This document shows positions 61,045-64,000 of a stretch of DNA of 64,000 nucleotides, one piece after another. This DNA is from Rhizobium leguminosarum (GTDB lineage Bacteria; Pseudomonadota; Alphaproteobacteria; Rhizobiales; Rhizobiaceae): assembly GCF_004123835.1 (NCBI RefSeq), contig NZ_MZMU01000024.1, forward strand, positions 248,001 through 312,000. Direction: 5' to 3'. The notes under the pieces are model-generated. The model made no database searches. It was given only the letters and a program-made list of their open reading frames with translations, and had not been told where the DNA came from. The position numbers and the translations under genes are program-made. Numbering within the stretch: the first letter of the stretch is position 1; the number at the start of each line of letters is the position of its first letter.

Positions 61045-62379
61045 TGTGTCCAGCCGATAGATGGGTAACAGATTGAACCGGATAGATGGGTTACAGTTCT
61101 CCCCCTTGTAAACCAGTGTCCGCCCCTGCGCCGGCTGGTCGGGGTTGCAGGGCGCTGGGGCGGACAAGCCGCTTGGTCTTCTTGTCGATGATGCCGAGCG
61201 GATGGGCATGGAAGCGTAGCGTCCAGATGCCCGCTTCACTCTCCTCGATCGCCACGATCTCGCCGGCCAGCGCTGCTGCGACATAGACGAGGTCGCCGTT
61301 CCATTTGATCTCGCCATTGGAGCGCACCCGGCGCACCGCCGCCTCGGCCGGATAGTCCGGTTCAGGCAGGTGGTCGGGCAGGGGCCGCAGTGACGGTCGG
61401 TAATGATCAGCAGGCACGTCCATAGCGAGCGCCTCGTGTGGACGCTCGGCGTCGTAATTCTGGCGAAATGCGTCAAAGACCGCCTGCTGCGCGGCATGGT
61501 CGACCTCCGGCGCCATGGCCAGCGGCAGCATCGTCAGATGGAAGCGTTCGTGGCGGCCATTCTGCTGCGGTTTGCCCGGCTGGATGCGCTCCAGGCCGAT
61601 GCCGAGCTTGATGAACCGGACAGCAAGCGTCGTCAGCCCGGTGACGCCGATCGCCGCGAAGGGCGAACCGTTGTCGCTGCGAAAGCGCTCCGGCAGTCCG
61701 TGCTCGGCAAACAGCCGCTCGAACACCGGCCAGGCCTCTGCCTCGGCCGGCGTCGCGCAGGCTTCCAGCGCCAGCAGAAAGCGGCTCGCCGTATCCATCA
61801 CCGTCAGTGGCTCGCAGCGCCGCTCATCGCGGGTCCGGAACCAGCCCTTGTAATCGGCGCTCCACACCGCATTGGGCCCGTTGGCCGGCGCGAACGGGCC
61901 GCAACCAGCCGCCCGCCAGCGATGCCGCCGGCGCCCGACCAGCCCGTGGCGCTTCAGGATCTCGCCTATCGTCGAGGCCGCCGGCCAGCAAAGCTGCGGC
62001 GCCGACCGCTTCAGCCGCGCCAGCACCTTCTTCGGCCCCCACTGCGGATTCGCCTCCTTCTCCGCCACGATCCGCGCCACCAGCTCCGCCACCGTTGCCC
62101 GCCCGTGCTCAAGCGGCGCCCGCGGCAGGTCGATAAGCCCCGCAGGCCCGAGCGCCCGATACCGCTCCAACCATTTGTAGCCCGTCTTGCGCGATATCCC
62201 GTAGGCCGCACACAGCGCCGTCATCGTCTCCTCGCCCGCAAGACATTCCCCAACAAAGCGCAGCCGCTCGTCCATGATGCCAGTCTCTCTCCAAACCATC
62301 GCCGGGCCTCCCGGCTGTCAGAGAACTGTCACCTATGTAAACGGTCCGTTCTGTTACCTATCTATCCGGGTCGGACACA
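61045..62379. mobile_element. IS481-type insertion sequence, complete
   Basis: A 1335-base element. The left end starts TGTGTCC and the right end finishes GGACACA; the imperfect inverted ends continue with AGATGGGTAACAG / CTGTTACCTATCT. It carries one full transposase gene. No clear target-site duplication is present. It sits within an older inverted-repeat element. Confidence 0.88.
61091..62275 (-). CDS. IS481-family transposase
   Basis: A 394-residue transposase. N-terminal helix-turn-helix (ALCAAYGISRKTGYKWLERYR) and second HTH-like part; the rve-type DDE core has Asp in VWSADYKGWF, Asp in FRSDNGSPF and Glu in QNGRHERFH. The frame is intact and the element is likely to be still functional. 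The ATG at 62275 has GGAGAGAGA upstream. Confidence 0.93.
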   Translation of the reverse strand: MDERLRFVGECLAGEETMTALCAAYGISRKTGYKWLERYRALGPAGLIDLPRAPLEHGRATVAELVARIVAEKEANPQWGPKKVLARLKRSAPQLCWPAASTIGEILKRHGLVGRRRHRWRAAGCGPFAPANGPNAVWSADYKGWFRTRDERRCEPLTVMDTASRFLLALEACATPAEAEAWPVFERLFAEHGLPERFRSDNGSPFAAIGVTGLTTLAVRFIKLGIGLERIQPGKPQQNGRHERFHLTMLPLAMAPEVDHAAQQAVFDAFRQNYDAERPHEALAMDVPADHYRPSLRPLPDHLPEPDYPAEAAVRRVRSNGEIKWNGDLVYVAAALAGEIVAIEESEAGIWTLRFHAHPLGIIDKKTKRLVRPSALQPRPAGAGADTGLQGGEL

Positions 62380-62577
62380 TGCCGGGCATCTCCCCCACAG
62401 GTGGGGAGATTGGATGGGCGCGACGGCTTCCCCAAACAACTAGCCGTCACATGAATCTAAACTGAAAGGGATTTAGCACGCCAACCGGAGCGGTTGACGC
62501 CTCACGGGGAGCAAGCTCCTTGCCGATCTCCCTCCTTGTGGGGAGATGCCCGGCAGGGTAGAGGAGGGTATCACACG
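62380..62577. repeat. Inverted-repeat element (main part)
   Basis: Left arm GCCGGGCATCTCCCCC at 62381 and right arm GGGGAGATGCCCGGC near 62540-62555 are reverse complements; the middle of about 130 bases has no gene. With the fragment at 61024 it makes an element of about 219 bases. Confidence 0.75.
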
Positions 62578-62665
62578 CAGCAACGTCTCCGCTTCCCAGG
62601 GCGGATTGATCACCCCGCCGATCTTCCCTAACCTTCGCCAGTCAACGAGCATAGGGAGCAAACCC

Positions 62666-63016
62666 ATGAAGGTCCTGCGCATCGTCGCCAATATCCAGGC
62701 AGCGGATATCACCCTGGCCCGACGCTTCTATCAGGATATCCTTGGTCTTGACGTCATCATGGATCACGGGTGGATCACGACGTTCGGCGCCGCGCGCTCG
62801 ATGAACGTTCAGCTCAGCATCGCCAGTGAAGGCGGTTCCGGAACGGAGGTGCCGGACCTCTCGATCGAGGTCGACGACCTCGATGCTGCTTTCGAAGCGA
62901 TGTCGGCCTCAGGCTTCCCGATCGAGTACGGCCCGGCCGACGAGCCTTGGGGCGTCAGGCGCTTCTATGTACGCGATCCCTTCGGCAAGTTGGTGAACAT
63001 CCTCATTCACAATTGA
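62666..63016 (+). CDS. VOC-family (glyoxalase/bleomycin-resistance fold) protein
   Basis: A 116-residue vicinal-oxygen-chelate protein with two beta-alpha-beta-beta-beta units: ADITLARRFYQDILGLDVIMD and VDDLDAAFEAMSASGFPIEYG ... RRFYVRDPFGKLVNIL. It may bind a metal and act as a small dioxygenase, lyase or sequestration protein. AGGGAG lies before the ATG. Its substrate is unknown. Confidence 0.87.
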   Translation: MKVLRIVANIQAADITLARRFYQDILGLDVIMDHGWITTFGAARSMNVQLSIASEGGSGTEVPDLSIEVDDLDAAFEAMSASGFPIEYGPADEPWGVRRFYVRDPFGKLVNILIHN

Positions 63017-63065
63017 GCCGGCGGCCATCGGCCGCCGGCTCCTTCATGTCGGGCAAATCCGAGCC

Positions 63066-64000
63066 CTATTTCCGATCGTTCCGGCGATAGGCATTTGCCG
63101 TCCCGCCAATGCGGACGGGAACGGGGATGGTGGCGGTATCGGCGACAAGTTTCCCCTTGACCTTGCCCTGCTGGCGCTTGCGCTCGAGATAATAGGCATA
63201 GGCGAATTGTATCGCGATCCCTGCAATCACGAAGAGCGGACCGATCAGTTGGTCCTTATTGGTGATGTAGAGCACCACCTGGCCGATCATGGCGAGGATC
63301 GTGCCGGCGACGAAGATGTTCAGCGAATGACGGCCGAGGATCGTCAGCGGATGGTCGGCAGGACGTCGCAGGATGCGCGAGAGCGCCGGGATGCTGATAA
63401 CGAGATAGGTCAGCGCCAGCACATGCAGCAGCCGCGGCAGCGACAGGAAGGTCTTGTCGAAACCGGTGATGACTGTCGGCAGGCCAAGTGCTGCCAGCGA
63501 GTTGCCGAAAATCCAGAGATGGCCGGTCACCCAGATGAAGGACAGCATGACGTAACCGGCGGCAGCGGTCAGCAGCAGCGGATGCTGCGGGATCGTGCCG
63601 CCGCGCTTGATATGCAGCATCGAGACGATGCCGATCGAAAACAGGAACTGCCAGGAGAGCGGATTGAGGAACCAGTAGCTCTCGATCAGCATGTTGTGCG
63701 GCGCCACTTCATAGATGCCCGCAAGCAGCCAGACCGTGGCCGATACGCCGAGCGCCAGCCAAGGGCTACGCGCATTCAACAGCAGGATGATCGGCACCAT
63801 CAGCATCAGCGCGCCGTACATCGGCAGGATATTGTTGTAGCCGATCTGGTGGCCGAGCAGGAGCAGCGCCGGAATACCTTCCTTCAGGTTCATCAGAACC
63901 GCCAGGATATTGATTTCAACCAGCAATCCCGGCCGATGGAACAGCCAGGCACCGCAGATGAACAGCGCCAGCGTCATGAAGGTGGTGATCATATGGGCGA
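63066..64000 (-). CDS. OpgC-like membrane protein (5' end outside window)
   Basis: The frame runs off the right window edge, so the N-terminus is missing. The 311 visible residues form about nine membrane helices with NILPMYGALMLMVPIILLL, WFLNPLSWQFLFSIGI and LGRHSLNIFVAGTIL, like the OpgC acyltransferase family that adds succinyl groups to periplasmic glucans. The C-terminal tail is basic (LERKRQQGKVKGK). The neighbour ndvA exports cyclic glucan, which supports this assignment. Confidence 0.82.
   Translation of the reverse strand, partial: AHMITTFMTLALFICGAWLFHRPGLLVEINILAVLMNLKEGIPALLLLGHQIGYNNILPMYGALMLMVPIILLLNARSPWLALGVSATVWLLAGIYEVAPHNMLIESYWFLNPLSWQFLFSIGIVSMLHIKRGGTIPQHPLLLTAAAGYVMLSFIWVTGHLWIFGNSLAALGLPTVITGFDKTFLSLPRLLHVLALTYLVISIPALSRILRRPADHPLTILGRHSLNIFVAGTILAMIGQVVLYITNKDQLIGPLFVIAGIAIQFAYAYYLERKRQQGKVKGKLVADTATIPVPVRIGGTANAYRRNDRK

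Noticed and set aside
61041..62383. TGCC at both sides of the IS as a target duplication
   Set aside because: The left TGCC is followed by one extra C before the IS end, and alignment with the intact arm shows no duplicated bases.
1..64000. tRNA, rRNA and CRISPR arrays
   Set aside because: No cloverleaf with conserved arms, no rRNA sequence and no regularly spaced 25-40 base direct repeats were seen; the repeats present are palindromic and dispersed.

Overview
The window reads as chromosome of a fast-growing rhizobium close to Rhizobium leguminosarum / R. etli. The support is the gene set: pyc-expR-ndvA in a row, phbA/phbB/phaR, rpoH2 with carD and fdxA, an opgC-like gene beside the cyclic-glucan exporter, a SAM-II riboswitch on metA, GC-rich codon use, and many copies of a short palindromic intergenic repeat of the kind known from rhizobia.

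Layout. 1-11.4 kb: an accessory-looking surface-polysaccharide locus. A glycosyltransferase end lies on +. Facing it on - is a seven-gene run: carrier protein, acyl-CoA-dehydrogenase-like flavoprotein, amino acid:[carrier protein] ligase, DUF1839 protein, GH2 glycosidase, GT4 glycosyltransferase and a flippase fused to two alpha/beta hydrolase domains. 11.6-14.4 kb: epmB-epmA and divergent efp (EF-P beta-lysylation). 14.5-18.4 kb: an amino-sugar operon (gntR, nagB-II-type SIS, nagA, second SIS). 18.5-26.7 kb: galM, metA with its SAM-II riboswitch, an SbmA/YddA-like ABC protein with a decayed ATPase, an ABC-F protein, thiamine diphosphokinase and a marR/MFS divergent pair. 28.7-36.8 kb: M48 lipoprotein protease, rpoH2, carD, fdxA, an S4 protein and a large Suv3-like helicase. 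36.8-38.4 kb: an unusual 800-base non-coding stretch with three regularly spaced hairpins, then a general-stress-type promoter and small envelope proteins. 38.5-41.7 kb: PHB genes. 41.9-47.9 kb: rpmF, two adjacent broken genes (GST with an in-frame stop, DUF1868 with a frameshift), mtgA, ispA, hisC and ispG. 47.9-54.3 kb: deoR/MFS, a DMT exporter, a polar amino-acid ABC importer and an FMN reductase. 54.4-64 kb: pyc, expR, ndvA, an IS481-type element inserted in an older inverted-repeat element, a VOC protein and the 3' part of an opgC-like gene.

How the parts may work together. The most unusual system is the run at 744-11351. Aminoacyl-thioester chemistry (ligase, carrier, flavoprotein) is joined without gaps to a glycosidase, a glycosyltransferase and a flippase-hydrolase fusion. 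This suggests, by inference only, that an amino-acid-derived group is made on a carrier protein and used in building or decorating a surface glycan. General-stress control is indicated by two GGAAC-N18-TT promoters, one before rpoH2 and one before the DUF3309/glycine-zipper pair. No tRNA, rRNA or CRISPR array was seen.
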